Shown piece after piece: positions 8,110 to 15,844 of a stretch of 20,170 nucleotides of DNA. Source of the DNA: Brotonthovivens sp045629925. Its GTDB lineage: Bacteria > Bacillota > Clostridia > Lachnospirales > Lachnospiraceae. The notes under the pieces were generated by a model that made no database searches, was not told the origin of the DNA, and saw only the letters and a list, made by a program, of their open reading frames with translations. How positions within the stretch are numbered: position 1 is the stretch's first letter; each line of letters begins with the position of its first letter. The stretch lies in the NCBI GenBank assembly GCA_045629925.1, contig JAZQSD010000081.1, positions 1 through 20,170 on the forward strand, written 5' to 3'. A program made the position numbers and the translations under genes.

Positions 8110-8952
8110 ATGGCAGAAAACACATGTGGCGAAGGCGGCTGCAGCGGATGCACAGCGGACAGCTGTGAAGGATGCTCCAGCAAACAGCCAGAAAGTTTCT
8201 TAGAGAAATTAAACGAGTACTCAAACGTTAAGAAGGTAATCGGTGTTGTCAGCGGCAAAGGTGGCGTTGGTAAATCTTTCGTGACAGCATCCCTTGCATC
8301 AGCAATGGCAAAAAAAGGTTACTCTGTAGGTATTCTGGATGCGGACATTACAGGACCATCTATTCCTAAAATGTACGGTATTCATGAAAAAGCAACAGCT
8401 TGTGAATGGGGATTACTTCCAATCCAGGCAGCAGATGGCACAAAGGTTATGTCCATCAACTTACTTCTTGAAGAAGAAGACACCCCTGTTATCTGGAGAG
8501 GTCCAGTTATCGCAGGCGTTGTAAAACAGTGCTGGAGTGATGTTTACTGGGGAGATGTAGACTATCTCTTTGTTGATATGCCGCCAGGAACAGGTGACGT
8601 ACCATTAACAGTATTCCAGTCTCTTCCTGTAGATGGAATCGTGATTGTTTCCTCTCCACAGGATCTTGTTCAGCTGATCGTAAAGAAAGCGTACAACATG
8701 GCTGAAATGATGAACGTTCCTGTATTAGGTATCGTTGAAAACTACAGCTTCTTAAAATGTCCTGACTGTGACAAAGAGATCAAACTTTTTGGTGAGAGCC
8801 ATATTGATGAGATCGCAACAGGTCTTGGCGTAGATGTACTTGGCAAGATGCCATTAGATCCAGCATATGCTTCCCTTGCAGACGCTGGTATCTTCTACAA
8901 AGCTGACAATATCTATTTAGACAAAGCAATTGATAAGTTAACAAATCTTTAA
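8110..8952 (+). CDS. Mrp/NBP35-type P-loop ATPase, Fe-S cluster carrier
   Basis: Proteins of this family (ApbC/Mrp) hold a 4Fe-4S cluster between two subunits and hand it to target proteins in the cytosol. Evidence is the deviant Walker A motif GKGGVGKS (residues 49-56), the Walker B-like LFVDMPPGTGD, and the CPDC pair (Cys217, Cys220) that binds the bridging cluster. The first 22 residues carry five cysteines (6, 11, 14, 19, 22) in a Gly/Ser-rich context, reminiscent of the N-terminal cluster site of eukaryotic NBP35 and common in anaerobes. The length of 280 residues is normal. The bacterial DUF59 domain found at the N-terminus of some Mrp proteins is absent. The ribosome binding site AGAAGGAGGT (8095-8104) is very strong, suggesting high expression. 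The gene ends at the shared terminator facing the araC-type gene. Confidence 0.92.
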   Translation: MAENTCGEGGCSGCTADSCEGCSSKQPESFLEKLNEYSNVKKVIGVVSGKGGVGKSFVTASLASAMAKKGYSVGILDADITGPSIPKMYGIHEKATACEWGLLPIQAADGTKVMSINLLLEEEDTPVIWRGPVIAGVVKQCWSDVYWGDVDYLFVDMPPGTGDVPLTVFQSLPVDGIVIVSSPQDLVQLIVKKAYNMAEMMNVPVLGIVENYSFLKCPDCDKEIKLFGESHIDEIATGLGVDVLGKMPLDPAYASLADAGIFYKADNIYLDKAIDKLTNL

Positions 8953-8957
8953 GATGC

Positions 8958-8993
8958 AAAAAGAGTTTCACGAATTTCGTGAAACTCTTTTTT
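8958..8993. terminator. Bidirectional rho-independent terminator between mrp and the AraC-type gene
   Basis: An uninterrupted inverted repeat runs from 8958 to 8992, centred on 8975: AAAAAGAGTTTCACGAA against its complement. It begins with an A-run and ends with a T-run, so it can terminate transcription from either strand. It sits 6 bases after the mrp stop and about 25 bases past the end of the convergent regulator. Confidence 0.93.
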
Positions 8994-9017
8994 GTGTAAT
9001 GATCGTGGATTTTTTTC

Positions 9018-10271
9018 TTATCGATACTGTTTTGGGGTAAGTCCTGTATATTTTTTGAACACTTTAGAGAAATAACTCTGGTCTTCAAAGCCGGTGGCCA
9101 CAGAAATGTCGATAACGGAATAATCTGTATTGGCCAGCAGACGCTTACTCTCTTCGATACGTACCATGTTCAGATATTCCTTAAAAGAAGATCCAGTGGA
9201 CTGCTTGAAAATTGTAGAAAAGTATGCTGGATTCAAGTGCACATGGTTGGCAACATCGCTGAGTGTGATGTTGTCAGAGAAGTTCTGTGAGATAAACTGA
9301 ATCGCTTTTTTGATAATATCATTGTTCTTACTTGGTATGTAATTGAATACACATTCTGTAAAGGTTTCCACTGTCTCCTGAAGTCGGTAGCACAGCTCGT
9401 CAATATTGTGAATGCTGCTTTGATTCATCAGGAACTGGTTGTTGATCCTGAAAATACTGTCGGATGTGGCACCGCCTTCAATAGCGGCACGTGACAACAG
9501 AGAACACAGCTCAATGGAGCGTGCTTTGGTGTATTCCAGACTGTTTCCTTCAGAGAAAAATACATATCCCAGCAGGTCGTTTAGAATAGCACGGGATTCT
9601 GCTTTGTTACCTAGTTTTACTTTTGTGATAAGTTCCCGTTCAAGTTCAATAGGATATGCATCCCCTTCAGGCATAGAGGTATTTTTGTAATTCTGAATAG
9701 ATTCGTTGATCTTAGACTGCTGCACAAGTTTGTTGCGGTTATCAGACAGCGTTCTTTTTCCTTCAGAAATTAATCCTGAGAACAGATAGTATAAAAGACG
9801 GCTGATGTGTGTAACCATGGTAGAAGCAATCACTGATACCGAATCCAGTTCTTCATAGAGATCCAACAGTGATGTAGTGCTCATGTTAAAACGTTTATCC
9901 AGGCCGAGAACCAATGTGGAGTCCGGAGAATCCATAAGGAAAGGACCAACAACGATTGAACCAAACAGGGTATTCTGATTAACAAGAGGGAATACCATAT
10001 GGTTTAGGTTGGAATGGCAGGAGAAGATGTAAGTTTCTCCTAGCTCAATTGCGCGGCGGCTGGCATTGATATGCACTCGTTCGCAAGTGTCGGATTCGTC
10101 AGAAATATGCTTCTTGATGATCTTACAATAACCGCAGGCTTCTCCATAGGATTCTAAAATCTCGCCGTGATAATCGATAAGCTGAACTGGAAGGTGAATA
10201 CAGTGGTAAAAGGATTCTAGCATACCACATACAACTTCTCGGTCAACAATATTATATAAATAGGATTCCAT
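9018..10271 (-). CDS. PocR-domain AraC-family transcription regulator
   Basis: The 417-residue protein has two recognisable parts. Residues about 8-170 form a PocR-type sensory domain with conserved cysteines Cys46-x2-Cys49, Cys63 and Cys85 (in IFSCHSNL) and a later FPLVNQNTLFGSIVVGP stretch. PocR domains in propanediol and related regulators are thought to sense small molecules. Residues about 318-417 are a complete double helix-turn-helix AraC DNA-binding domain (ITLSDVANHVHLNPAYFSTI, later GFEDQSYFSKVFKKYTGLTP). The region between is a helical linker. The frame is open 40 codons further upstream, but ATG at 10271 is chosen because AGAGGAGG (minus strand, 10278-10285) is ideally spaced and a promoter lies between. 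No metabolic operon (pdu, eut, glycerol) is adjacent, so its target is unknown. It is divergent from hisC. Confidence 0.9.
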   Translation of the reverse strand: MESYLYNIVDREVVCGMLESFYHCIHLPVQLIDYHGEILESYGEACGYCKIIKKHISDESDTCERVHINASRRAIELGETYIFSCHSNLNHMVFPLVNQNTLFGSIVVGPFLMDSPDSTLVLGLDKRFNMSTTSLLDLYEELDSVSVIASTMVTHISRLLYYLFSGLISEGKRTLSDNRNKLVQQSKINESIQNYKNTSMPEGDAYPIELERELITKVKLGNKAESRAILNDLLGYVFFSEGNSLEYTKARSIELCSLLSRAAIEGGATSDSIFRINNQFLMNQSSIHNIDELCYRLQETVETFTECVFNYIPSKNNDIIKKAIQFISQNFSDNITLSDVANHVHLNPAYFSTIFKQSTGSSFKEYLNMVRIEESKRLLANTDYSVIDISVATGFEDQSYFSKVFKKYTGLTPKQYR

Positions 10272-10311
10272 CGTGCGCCTCCTCTTATGTATAACAGAAT
10301 CAATTAATAAA

Positions 10312-10339
10312 ATTATAGCATTAGAGATGTAAAAATCAA
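10312..10339 (-). promoter_or_regulatory. Promoter of the PocR-AraC gene
   Basis: On the minus strand, TTGATT (10339-10334), a 16-base spacer and an extended -10, TGC-TATAAT (TATAAT at 10317-10312), give a predicted start near 10305 and a leader of about 35 bases. Confidence 0.65.
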
Positions 10340-10450
10340 CAAAAGTATGAATTTTTTTGGCAAACCAATATGAAAAACAAAAAAATGGCAAAAAAGTGAT
10401 TAAAAATTAAAGAATTCAAAAATAAGTCATATAGGAATGAGAAATTCAAA

Positions 10451-10479
10451 TTGATTTCAGGTATATAAAATGCTAGAAT
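10451..10479 (+). promoter_or_regulatory. Promoter of hisC
   Basis: TTGATT (10451-10456), a 17-base spacer and an extended -10, TGC-TAGAAT (TAGAAT at 10474-10479), predict a start near 10486, immediately before the hairpin at 10488. Confidence 0.65.
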
Positions 10480-10487
10480 GAAGCGTA

Positions 10488-10524
10488 ACTTGTAGCCGTT
10501 TTTAGCGGGAAAACGGCTACAAGT
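10488..10524 (+). promoter_or_regulatory. 15-bp perfect hairpin at the 5' end of the hisC transcript
   Basis: ACTTGTAGCCGTTTT (10488-10502) and its exact complement (10510-10524) flank a 7-base loop, TAGCGGG. No T-run follows on either strand, so it is not a standard terminator. It starts about two bases after the predicted transcription start and leaves 43 bases before the hisC ATG. It could stabilise the RNA 5' end, be an operator as DNA, or be part of a switch. Confidence 0.6.
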
Positions 10525-10567
10525 GTTTGGGGAATTTTATCAGATTGGGGTAGAAAGAAGCGTACGT

Positions 10568-11638
10568 ATGAATAACTGGGAAGCTTTTGTTCGCAAGGTT
10601 GTGCCATACACACCGGGAGAACAGCCAAAAAAGACAAATATGATAAAGTTAAATACAAATGAGAATCCATATCCACCTGCACCAGGTGTGGAAGCGTGTA
10701 TTCGTCAGTTTCCTGTGGATAAGCTGCGTCTGTATCCAGATCCAGCAGTATCAGCATTGGTAGATGCTTTGGCCAAATATCATGGATTAAAGCCGGAACA
10801 GGTATTTGTGGGAGTGGGTTCTGATGATGTGCTTGCTATGTGTTTTCTTACATTTTTTGGAAGCGACAAGCCAATTCTTTTCCCTGATATTACGTATTCC
10901 TTCTATGACGTATGGGCAGATATGCTGCGCATTCCGTATGAGACAAAAGCGCTGAGAGAGGATTTTACCATTGATCCGGCGGATTATCTGATTGAAAATG
11001 GCGGGATCATTTTCCCGAACCCAAATGCTCCTACAGGTGTGGAACTGGAACTTGAGCAGGTAGAAGAAATCATTAAGGCGAATCCTCAGGTAATCGTAAT
11101 TGTGGATGAAGCCTATGTAGATTTTGGCGCTCAGACAGCTTTGCCATTACTTGAGAAATATGAGAATCTGATCATTGTCCGCACATTTTCCAAGTCACGT
11201 TCCATGGCTGGAAGCCGTATCGGTTATGCCATGGCTAGTGAGAAAGTGATCAAATATTTAAATGATGTAAAATATTCTTTTAATTCATATACCATGGATC
11301 AGCTGTCCATCGCAGTAGGCGTGGAAGCTGTAAAAGATGATGCATATTTTAGAGAAACATTAGAGAAAATCATTGCTACGAGAGAATACACAAAGAAAGC
11401 ATTGTCACGTCTTGGCTTTGAATACTGTGATTCTAAGAGCAATTTTATATTTGCACGACACAAAAGCTGTCCTGCAAAGGAATTATTTGAAGCATTGAAG
11501 AAAGAAGATATCTACGTCAGATATTTTGCAAAACCACGCATTGATGATTATCTGCGCATCACTGTTGGTACAGATGCAGAGATGGAGCGATTCCTTGCAT
11601 TTGTGGAAAAATATCTGAGAGAAAGAAAGGAGAACTAA
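10568..11638 (+). CDS. hisC: Histidinol-phosphate aminotransferase family (HisC-like)
   Basis: This is a fold type I PLP-dependent aminotransferase, 356 residues from ATG 10568. Visible signatures are the N-terminal KLNTNENPYPP, the cofactor-binding FPNPNAPTG (Asn151 within residues 149-157), IVDEAYVDF (Asp180, Tyr183) and FSKSRSMAGSRIGY, where Lys209 should form the Schiff base. HisC transfers an amino group from glutamate to imidazole acetol-phosphate in histidine synthesis; some paralogues also act on aromatic keto acids. No other his gene is nearby, so this may be an orphan or second copy. The frame extends upstream to a GTG at 10523 inside the hairpin, but family N-termini begin at MNNWEAFVRKVVPY, so 10568 is preferred despite a weak ribosome binding site (AGAAAG, 10552-10557). 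It abuts the next gene with no gap. Confidence 0.9.
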   Translation: MNNWEAFVRKVVPYTPGEQPKKTNMIKLNTNENPYPPAPGVEACIRQFPVDKLRLYPDPAVSALVDALAKYHGLKPEQVFVGVGSDDVLAMCFLTFFGSDKPILFPDITYSFYDVWADMLRIPYETKALREDFTIDPADYLIENGGIIFPNPNAPTGVELELEQVEEIIKANPQVIVIVDEAYVDFGAQTALPLLEKYENLIIVRTFSKSRSMAGSRIGYAMASEKVIKYLNDVKYSFNSYTMDQLSIAVGVEAVKDDAYFRETLEKIIATREYTKKALSRLGFEYCDSKSNFIFARHKSCPAKELFEALKKEDIYVRYFAKPRIDDYLRITVGTDAEMERFLAFVEKYLRERKEN

Positions 11639-12136
11639 ATGGAAAGTCTTGTAATGTGGTTTATGGAGCATCCTGGACAGTATGTATCCCGAGAAGTGAT
11701 TGTTTTTATCATTTCCATGTGTCCAATCCTGGAGCTTCGAGGCGGAATCTTGGCGTCAGTGCTTTTGGATCTTCCAATGTGGAAGGCGATTGTACTGAGC
11801 GTTATTGGAAACATCATTCCAATTCCGTTTATCTTGCTGCTGATCAAGAAAGTGATCCACTGGATGGAGAAAACAAGACTGTTTGGATGGTTTGCAAAAT
11901 GGCTCCTTGAGAAAGTAGAAAAGAAAAAAGGAACTATCGAAAAGTATGAATTTTTAGGACTGATCATATTCGTTGGCATCCCTGCACCAGGTACTGGGGC
12001 GTGGACGGGATCTCTGATTGCAGCACTTCTTGATGTGAAAATCAAAAAGGCAGTCGTGGCTGAATTGATTGGTATTGTGATTGCTACGGTGATTATGTGT
12101 CTGATCTCTTATGGTATCATTGGAAATATTATTTAA
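11639..12136 (+). CDS. Small integral membrane protein, COG2426 / putative small multidrug export family
   Basis: The 165-residue protein has about four hydrophobic segments: around 18-45, 48-70, 103-130 (LGLIIFVGIPAPGTGAWTGS) and 138-163. The motifs CPILELRGGI and GIPAPGTGAWTGS are typical of the family annotated as putative small multi-drug export proteins (COG2426), a label with little experimental basis. Its ATG directly follows the hisC stop codon (TAA-ATG), and its ribosome binding site AAAGGAG (11626-11632) lies within the end of hisC, so the two are translationally close and co-transcribed. A terminator follows 22 bases after the stop. The pairing with an aminotransferase does not reveal a substrate. 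Confidence 0.8.
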   Translation: MESLVMWFMEHPGQYVSREVIVFIISMCPILELRGGILASVLLDLPMWKAIVLSVIGNIIPIPFILLLIKKVIHWMEKTRLFGWFAKWLLEKVEKKKGTIEKYEFLGLIIFVGIPAPGTGAWTGSLIAALLDVKIKKAVVAELIGIVIATVIMCLISYGIIGNII

Positions 12137-12158
12137 AGAAAATGTCAGTCTTTAATAG

Positions 12159-12194
12159 AAAGACATCTGTTTATGCAGATGTCTTTTTCTTTTT
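12159..12194 (+). terminator. Rho-independent terminator of hisC unit
   Basis: AAAGACATCTG (12159-12169) pairs fully with CAGATGTCTTT (12176-12186) across a 6-base loop and is followed by TTCTTTTT. Confidence 0.92.
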
Positions 12195-12383
12195 AGAAAT
12201 TGTTGACATGCCTGTTTTCTTGTGTAAATATGATATAAGAATATCCAATGGCAAAAGCAAAAAAACAAAAAAGGCATAAGTACAAATTATGGGTCGAATT
12301 AGGGTATAAGTATGGTTTATCTAGTTGGGCATAATATACTTTTTTGTGCAAATTTGGCAAAAAAACATTGTTAAATATTCTAC

Positions 12384-12412
12384 TTGCGAAAAAAATGGGA
12401 AAGCTATAAAAT
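12384..12412 (+). promoter_or_regulatory. Probable promoter of ispE
   Basis: TTGCGA (12384-12389), a 17-base spacer and TAAAAT (12407-12412) predict a start near 12419, about 90 bases before ispE. Confidence 0.45.
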
Positions 12413-12419
12413 GAAAACG

Positions 12420-12440
12420 AAATGTATCCTGTATACATTT
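12420..12440 (+). promoter_or_regulatory. AT-rich hairpin in the ispE leader
   Basis: AAATGTAT (12420-12427) pairs with ATACATTT (12433-12440) around a CCTGT loop, at the predicted transcript 5' end. No T-run long enough for termination follows. Confidence 0.4.
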
Positions 12441-12509
12441 TAGACTGGGAAGGAATGCTTTTCTAGGGCTTTAAATTAGTGGTTTTTATATAAAAAGTGA
12501 GGATTTGTA

Positions 12510-13382
12510 ATGGATGAAATTAGCTTAAAAGCTTTGGCCAAGATTAATATGGGGTTAGACGTTCTTGGCAAAAGAGAAGACGGATATCATGATGTGAGAA
12601 TGATCATGCAGACCATTCATCTGTACGACAGAGTGGAGATGAAGAAGACAAAGTCTCCAGAGATTGTTGTCGAGACAAATCTGTACTATCTTCCTGTAAA
12701 TGAAGATAATTTAGTATATAAAGCTGCAAAATTGATGAAGGATGAGTTCAAGATCAAGGAAGGTGTTCATATCACACTTCAGAAGTTTATTCCGGTGGCA
12801 GCAGGTCTTGCAGGGGGCAGTTCTGATGCGGCGGCAGTGCTTGTTGGTATGAACCGCATTTTCAATCTTGGATTAAAGCAGGAGAAACTGATGGAATTAG
12901 GTCTACGTCTTGGGGCAGACGTTCCATTTTGCGTAATGAGAGGAACTGCTTTGGCGGAGGGAATCGGAGAAGTGCTTACTCCATTGCCACCAATGCCAAA
13001 ATGTCCTGTGCTGATCGCAAAACCTCCAGTATCTGTGTCTACGAAGTTTGTGTATGAGAATCTGAAACTTAACGACTGGACAAAACATCCAAACATTGAT
13101 GCAATTGCAGACGCGATTAAGAACAAAAACTTACAGGGTGTTGCTGATAATATGGGCAATATTCTTGAGACTGTTACAATTCCAGCCCATCCAGTGATCG
13201 AAGAGATCAAGAAAGTGATGAAAGCCAATGGAGCCATGAACGCTATGATGAGCGGCAGCGGCCCAACAGTATTTGGTCTGTTCCAGCACGAGAAAGATGT
13301 GCGCAGAGCATATGAAGCATTGAAACAGTCTGATCTGGTTAAGAATCTTTATACTTCAGATATACATAACAACCGCAGATAA
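12510..13382 (+). CDS. ispE: 4-diphosphocytidyl-2-C-methyl-D-erythritol kinase
   Basis: IspE phosphorylates CDP-methylerythritol with ATP in the MEP pathway that makes isoprenoid precursors. It is a GHMP kinase: the ATP-binding glycine-rich loop reads PVAAGLAGGSSDAAA (residues 95-109), the N-terminal KALAKINMGLDV supplies the catalytic lysine (Lys11), GADVPF supplies the catalytic aspartate (Asp137), and the C-terminal motif is MMSGSGPTVFG. The length of 290 residues is normal. AGTGAGG (12496-12502) supports the start. gntR follows after 19 bases in the same direction with no terminator, so they form one transcript ending at 14222. Confidence 0.96.
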   Translation: MDEISLKALAKINMGLDVLGKREDGYHDVRMIMQTIHLYDRVEMKKTKSPEIVVETNLYYLPVNEDNLVYKAAKLMKDEFKIKEGVHITLQKFIPVAAGLAGGSSDAAAVLVGMNRIFNLGLKQEKLMELGLRLGADVPFCVMRGTALAEGIGEVLTPLPPMPKCPVLIAKPPVSVSTKFVYENLKLNDWTKHPNIDAIADAIKNKNLQGVADNMGNILETVTIPAHPVIEEIKKVMKANGAMNAMMSGSGPTVFGLFQHEKDVRRAYEALKQSDLVKNLYTSDIHNNRR

Positions 13383-13401
13383 CGGTTTAGGGGGAAAAAC
13401 G

Positions 13402-14088
13402 ATGAGTGATTTAATGGAGAAGGATTTGCAGCTAAACATGGATGCATATCTGCCGCTGCGTGACGTTGTATTTCAGACATTGAGATCTGCAATTCTTCGC
13501 GGCGACTTAAAGCCAGGTGAACGTCTGATGGAACTTCAGCTTGCGTCCAAGCTTGGAGTAAGCCGTACACCAATCCGTGAGGCAATCCGTATGTTGGAAC
13601 AGGAAGGTCTCGCAATTACCATTCCACGTCGTGGGGCAGAAGTTGCCAAAATGACAGAAAAGGATATGGGAGATACTCTTCAGATCCGCAGAGCGCTAGA
13701 AGAGTTAGCTGTAGTTCTTGTTTGCGACAAGATTACAGAAGAGGACGTGGCAGAACTGAAAGCAGCGATGTATGCTTTCGAAGAAAAAACAAAAGATGAC
13801 AACGTAGTAGAACTTGCAAAAGCAGACGTTGCGCTTCATGAAACAGTGTACCGTATCGCAGATAATCCAAAGCTGGTACAGCTTCTTGGTGATATCCGCG
13901 AGCAGATGTTCCGCTATAGAGCAGAATACTTAAAGGACAGATCTATCTACCCTGTTCTGATCCAGGAACACAGAGATATGGTGGCTGCTTTAGAGAAACG
14001 TAACAAAGAACTGGTTGTAAAGATTACAATGAAACATTTATACAATCAGGAAGAAGGTATGAAGAGAGTCATCCGCCAGCAGGCATAA
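13402..14088 (+). CDS. GntR-family regulator with FCD (FadR-type) domain
   Basis: The 228-residue protein begins with a winged helix-turn-helix of the GntR type (about residues 12-80: LRDVVFQTLRSAILRGDLKP, LASKLGVSRTPIREAIRMLE). It continues as an all-helical FCD domain (about 90-220). The metal/effector-binding positions of FCD domains are present: Asp and His in AKADVALHETV, His in QEHRDM and His in MKHLYNQ. Such regulators bind small organic acids and usually repress DNA targets as dimers. The effector cannot be told from sequence. A GGGGG run at 13390-13394 serves as the ribosome binding site. It shares the ispE transcript, an arrangement I recall from related gut clostridia. No obvious target operon is adjacent. 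Confidence 0.9.
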   Translation: MSDLMEKDLQLNMDAYLPLRDVVFQTLRSAILRGDLKPGERLMELQLASKLGVSRTPIREAIRMLEQEGLAITIPRRGAEVAKMTEKDMGDTLQIRRALEELAVVLVCDKITEEDVAELKAAMYAFEEKTKDDNVVELAKADVALHETVYRIADNPKLVQLLGDIREQMFRYRAEYLKDRSIYPVLIQEHRDMVAALEKRNKELVVKITMKHLYNQEEGMKRVIRQQA

Positions 14089-14192
14089 GTTATAAGTAAA
14101 ATATAGGGTTAAAGTCATAAAAAACACAACACACAAGAAACTAAAAACACAGGGTTTGAAGTATAAAAAAGATAAGATTGAGCATAATTAGG

Positions 14193-14222
14193 AAGGATAA
14201 GCCGTTGGCTTATCCTTTTTTT
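14193..14222 (+). terminator. Rho-independent terminator of ispE-gntR
   Basis: AAGGATAAGCC (14193-14203), loop GTT, then GGCTTATCCTT (14207-14217), 11 perfect pairs running into a seven-T tract (14216-14222). It is about 105 bases after the gntR stop; the stretch between is A-rich and holds nothing I can identify. Confidence 0.93.
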
Positions 14223-14311
14223 CTGCGGTTACGGGCAAAAGTATAAGAGAGAAGAACTTGGCACCGCATACAAAATGACACATTACAGTTGCAGAAAGTG
14301 GAGTAAATACT

Positions 14312-15844
14312 ATGGGCGATATGCATCCTGTTGTAAAAAACATAGAAGAGAACATAGAAAACTATCAGACTTTATTCGCAGATTGTGCGGACGTAAAAAT
14401 GAGAAAAATGCAGCTGGGACAGGAACTTAAGGTAACCTGTTTTGTTGCGTATATAGAGACTTCTGTGGGAAATATGATGCTGGAGAAGTCTGTTTTGGGG
14501 GAGATTATTCTTCATTTTTGTCAGATTCCTTCGGCGATGCTTGCAGATGCAGTTAGGGAAAACCACATGGGGATTTCTGATGCAGCACCTTTTTCGACTA
14601 TTGAAGAGGCAGGGGCGGGAATGCTTTCCGGAGATGCGATTCTTTTTGTAGATGGATATGACAAAGCACTTAAGATTGCAGATAAAGGGTATCCTGCCAA
14701 AACAATCATGGAAACACAGACAGAAAAAGCTATTCGAGGATCAAACGAAGGGTTTGCAGAGTCAGTAAAGATTAACACTGCATTGATCCGAAAACGGATT
14801 CGTTCGCCAAAAGTAAAGGTAAAAGAAAGCAAATGCGGTGTCCGTTCACAAACCAATGTGGACATAGTGTATGTTGAGGATTTGGTTGACATAACATTAA
14901 TTCAAAAAATTCAGCAAAGACTGGATCAATATCAGATAGATGGAGTTTTTGACAGTGGTGTTATAGAGCAGTTGTCTGAGGGGAGCTGGCTGTCTCCTTT
15001 TCCACAGTTTCAGACCACACTGCGTCCTGACAGGGCGGCCATGGCTTTGTTAGAGGGCAGAGCGGTGATTCTAGTGGATAATTCACCAGAGGCACTGATT
15101 GTGCCATCCGATTACAACACTTTTATACAGACAAGTGATGATTATTACAACCGATGGGAAATTGCTTCTTTTACAAGATTGTTGCGATATGTGGCCTCTG
15201 TGTTAGCAATGATACTGCCAGGTTTATATCTGGCTGTGACGAATTTTCATACGCAGATTCTTCCTACGGAGTTATTGCTGTCTTTTGCCCAGGCCCGAAG
15301 CGGAGTCCCGTTTCCAGGAGTGGTAGAGATTCTTTTGATGGAATTATCTTTTGAGCTTTTGCGGGAGGCAGGGATCCGATTACCTGGAGCTTTGGGCAAC
15401 ACCATCGGTATTGTAGGCGGGCTTATTATCGGGCAGGCAGCAGTTGAAGCCAACATAGTAAGTGGGATGGTGGTCATTGTTGTGGCCTTTACAGCCCTTT
15501 GCTCTTTTGCGATACCCAATAAGGAGTTTGCTGCTGCATTCCGACTGTTAAAGTTTGTTTTTATCCTTTTCTGTGCATTTTTGGGATTATATGGGTTGAT
15601 GATAGGTCTTATGTTTGTACTGATTCACTTGTCACGGCTGGAAAGTTTTGATATTCCGTATCTGACACCATTTGCTGGAGTGCGAAAAGGACAGGCGGAC
15701 CAGGCAGATTCACTGATTCGTCCGCCTTATTTCACCCTTTGGAAGCGACCGGGTTTTGTCAATGAGAAAGAAAAAGTTCGATTGAAGAAGAAAACAGTTG
15801 AAGGAAGTGTGGATGAAAACGGCAGTAAAAACAAATACAACTAG
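14312..15844 (+). CDS. gerA: Spore germination receptor subunit A (GerA/GerKA family)
   Basis: The A subunit of germinant receptors sits in the spore inner membrane and, with the B and C subunits, triggers germination on nutrient contact. The 510-residue length is typical. A soluble N-terminal half (about 1-285) contains the family pattern RGSNEGFAESVKINTALIRK (142-161). The membrane half begins near 290 (TRLLRYVASVLAMILPGLYL) and includes the highly conserved FAQARSGVPFPGVVEILLME (325-344), ALGNTIGIVGGLIIGQAAV and SFAIPNKEFAAAFRLLKF. A basic hydrophilic tail of about 45 residues follows. AGTGGAG (14297-14303) supports the start. The last 32 bases overlap the next gene, indicating translational coupling of the receptor subunits. 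I could not fit a convincing forespore sigma-G promoter upstream, although sigma-G control is usual for such genes. Confidence 0.92.
   Translation: MGDMHPVVKNIEENIENYQTLFADCADVKMRKMQLGQELKVTCFVAYIETSVGNMMLEKSVLGEIILHFCQIPSAMLADAVRENHMGISDAAPFSTIEEAGAGMLSGDAILFVDGYDKALKIADKGYPAKTIMETQTEKAIRGSNEGFAESVKINTALIRKRIRSPKVKVKESKCGVRSQTNVDIVYVEDLVDITLIQKIQQRLDQYQIDGVFDSGVIEQLSEGSWLSPFPQFQTTLRPDRAAMALLEGRAVILVDNSPEALIVPSDYNTFIQTSDDYYNRWEIASFTRLLRYVASVLAMILPGLYLAVTNFHTQILPTELLLSFAQARSGVPFPGVVEILLMELSFELLREAGIRLPGALGNTIGIVGGLIIGQAAVEANIVSGMVVIVVAFTALCSFAIPNKEFAAAFRLLKFVFILFCAFLGLYGLMIGLMFVLIHLSRLESFDIPYLTPFAGVRKGQADQADSLIRPPYFTLWKRPGFVNEKEKVRLKKKTVEGSVDENGSKNKYN

Larger units (their letters stand above)
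12195..12509. other. AT-rich intergenic region before ispE, no gene seen
   Basis: About 315 bases with no credible coding frame. It holds a TTGACA (12203-12208) with a weak TAAATA 16 bases downstream, a CATAATATACT segment near 12330 with no good partner -35, a better promoter at 12384-12412, and a small hairpin at 12420-12440. The length is unusual for this compact window. A small RNA or regulatory region is possible but not shown. Confidence 0.5.

Noticed and set aside
10272..10391. N-terminal extension of the AraC-type regulator by 40 codons
   Set aside because: The promoter and the ideal AGGAGG site lie inside that extension, so translation must begin at 10271.
10523..10567. Upstream GTG start for hisC
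   Set aside because: It lies in the hairpin, lacks a ribosome binding site and would add residues not found in the family.
12304..12336. Sigma-G-like promoter (GTATA or GTATG with CATAATA)
   Set aside because: The spacings (21 or 15 bases) do not fit the usual distance, and no sporulation gene follows.
14241..14287. Sigma-G promoter for gerA (GTATA, CATACAA or CATTACA)
   Set aside because: None of the pairings has acceptable spacing and sequence together.
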